From assembly GCA_903928045.1 (NCBI GenBank), contig CAIYPH010000533.1, positions 1 to 6,438 of the forward strand: a DNA stretch of 6,438 nucleotides. The letters are read 5' to 3'. This document shows positions 5,884-6,438 of the stretch, piece after piece (position 1 is the stretch's first letter; each line of letters begins with the position of its first letter). Under the pieces are notes generated by a model that was not told where the DNA came from, did no database searches, and saw only the letters and a program-made list of their open reading frames with translations. Source of the DNA: an uncultured Rhodospirillales bacterium (lineage in GTDB: Bacteria > Pseudomonadota > Alphaproteobacteria > Acetobacterales > Acetobacteraceae). A program made the position numbers and the translations under genes.

Positions 5884-6396
5884 ATGCTGAAGACCCTGTT
5901 CCCCGCCCTCGCGGCCGTGCTGATGCTGGCCGCGTGCTCCAACAGCGATTCCTCCACCGCCAATGGCTCCGCCGCGGGCGCCGGCGGCGCAGGTGGCGCC
6001 GGCGGCACACGCATCGCCCGCCCCGGCAGCCAGGAGGACCTCGTCGCCAATGTCGGCGACCGCGTGTTCTTCGACACCGACAAATCCGCCATCAACGGCA
6101 GCACCGCGCCGGCGCGCAACAACGGCCAGACGCTCGACAAGCAGGCCGCCTGGCTCAAGCAATACCCGCAGAACATGGTCACCATCGCCGGCAACGCCGA
6201 CGAGCGTGGGACCACCGAATACAACCTCGCCCTCGGCCAGCGCCGCGCCCAGGCCGCCCAGGCCTATCTGGTCGCCCGCGGCGTTGCGCAAAGCCGTATC
6301 AACGTCGTCAGCTACGGCAAGGAACGCCCGACCGCGCTGGGCTCCACCGCCGATGCCTGGGCGCAGAACCGCAACGCAATTACCTCGGTTCGCTGA
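5884..6396 (+). CDS. pal: Peptidoglycan-associated lipoprotein (Pal), OmpA-like domain
   Basis: A protein of 170 aa. A lipoprotein signal peptide ends in the lipobox LAAC with the modified Cys at 18. A Ser/Asn and Gly/Ala-rich linker follows (19-41), then an OmpA C-like peptidoglycan-binding domain (about 54-170). The domain carries VFFDTDKS (61-68), NADERGTTEYNLALGQRRA (104-122, with the conserved Asp106 and Arg121 region) and SYGKERPTALG (143-153). Pal anchors the outer membrane to peptidoglycan and works with TolB and the TolQRA complex in envelope constriction. Asn104 stands where E. coli Pal has His, and the end reads QNRNAITSV instead of QNRR. The start is the ATG directly before the signal peptide, with GGAA about six bases upstream; an in-frame start at 5716 would overlap the preceding gene and bury the signal peptide. 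No tolB lies upstream. Identity as Pal versus a Pal-like paralogue is not fully settled. Confidence 0.92.
   Translation: MLKTLFPALAAVLMLAACSNSDSSTANGSAAGAGGAGGAGGTRIARPGSQEDLVANVGDRVFFDTDKSAINGSTAPARNNGQTLDKQAAWLKQYPQNMVTIAGNADERGTTEYNLALGQRRAQAAQAYLVARGVAQSRINVVSYGKERPTALGSTADAWAQNRNAITSVR
5977..6006 (+). repeat. 18-nt period GC repeat encoding the Pal Gly/Ala linker
   Basis: GGCGCCGGCGGC occurs at 5977-5988 and again at 5995-6006, spaced six bases apart. It encodes the repeated Gly-Ala-Gly-Gly pattern of the flexible linker between the lipidated Cys and the OmpA-like domain. This is a likely site for length change by replication slippage without frame loss, because the period is a multiple of three. 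Confidence 0.6.
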
Positions 6397-6410
6397 GACG
6401 GGAAGGAAGC

Positions 6411-6432
6411 GCTTCTTTTTGAAAAAAGAAGC
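6411..6432. terminator. A/T-rich perfect hairpin downstream of pal (probable terminator)
   Basis: GCTTCTTTTT (6411-6420) is an exact inverted copy of 6423-6432 with two bases between, so about nine pairs form around a tetraloop. It begins 14 nt after the pal stop. It is strikingly A/T-rich against its surroundings and is overlapped on the left by a second palindrome, GAAGCGCTTC (6406-6415). The downstream bases within the window are AAAAAC, not a T run, so a classical intrinsic terminator is incomplete as seen; the window ends before any later T tract could appear. Confidence 0.45.
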
Positions 6433-6438
6433 AAAAAC

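Overview
This is a GC-rich bacterial window, roughly two-thirds G+C by eye. Its genes are closely packed and strongly prefer G or C in the third codon position. A Pal-type outer-membrane lipoprotein points to a Gram-negative. The Pal C-terminus (QNRNAITSV rather than QNRR-VTV), the DUF445 and DUF1003 genes and the tandem PF04909 amidohydrolases fit an alphaproteobacterium, and Acetobacteraceae/Rhodospirillales is my best guess. No rRNA or other marker confirms this.

Layout, left to right. (1) Positions 1-576, minus strand: the first 192 codons of a zinc-dependent medium-chain dehydrogenase resembling L-idonate 5-dehydrogenase, running off the left edge. (2) Positions 577-646: a 70-nt divergent intergenic region with a perfect TTGACA reading leftward and an 8-bp palindrome. 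(3) Positions 647-1735, plus strand: a patatin-like phospholipase with a C-terminal DUF3734 region. It probably starts at a GTG behind a good ribosome binding site. (4) Positions 1789-3535: a DUF445 membrane protein followed after 16 nt by a small two-helix DUF1003 membrane protein. (5) Positions 3583-5741: two paralogous PF04909 amidohydrolases overlapping by ATGA, possibly preceded by an 11-codon upstream ORF that also ends in an ATGA overlap. (6) Positions 5742-5883: a 142-nt non-coding stretch rich in short dyads and a near-direct repeat. (7) Positions 5884-6396: a Pal/OmpA-family lipoprotein, followed by an A/T-rich hairpin at the right edge.

How the genes work together: the patatin, DUF445, DUF1003 and amidohydrolase genes all point right with gaps of at most about 53 nt, so they could share a transcript. 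Their biochemistry does not point to one pathway. The firmest functional units are the coupled amidohydrolase pair (probably metal-dependent decarboxylases or hydrolases of small carboxylic or aromatic acids) and the DUF445-DUF1003 pair (membrane proteins of unknown role). The pal gene looks monocistronic and is not next to tolB, its usual partner. I see no tRNA, rRNA, CRISPR array, insertion sequence or phage gene. Nothing here is a clear new system. The most unusual points are the gene order around pal, its structured leader, and the translational coupling around the amidohydrolases.
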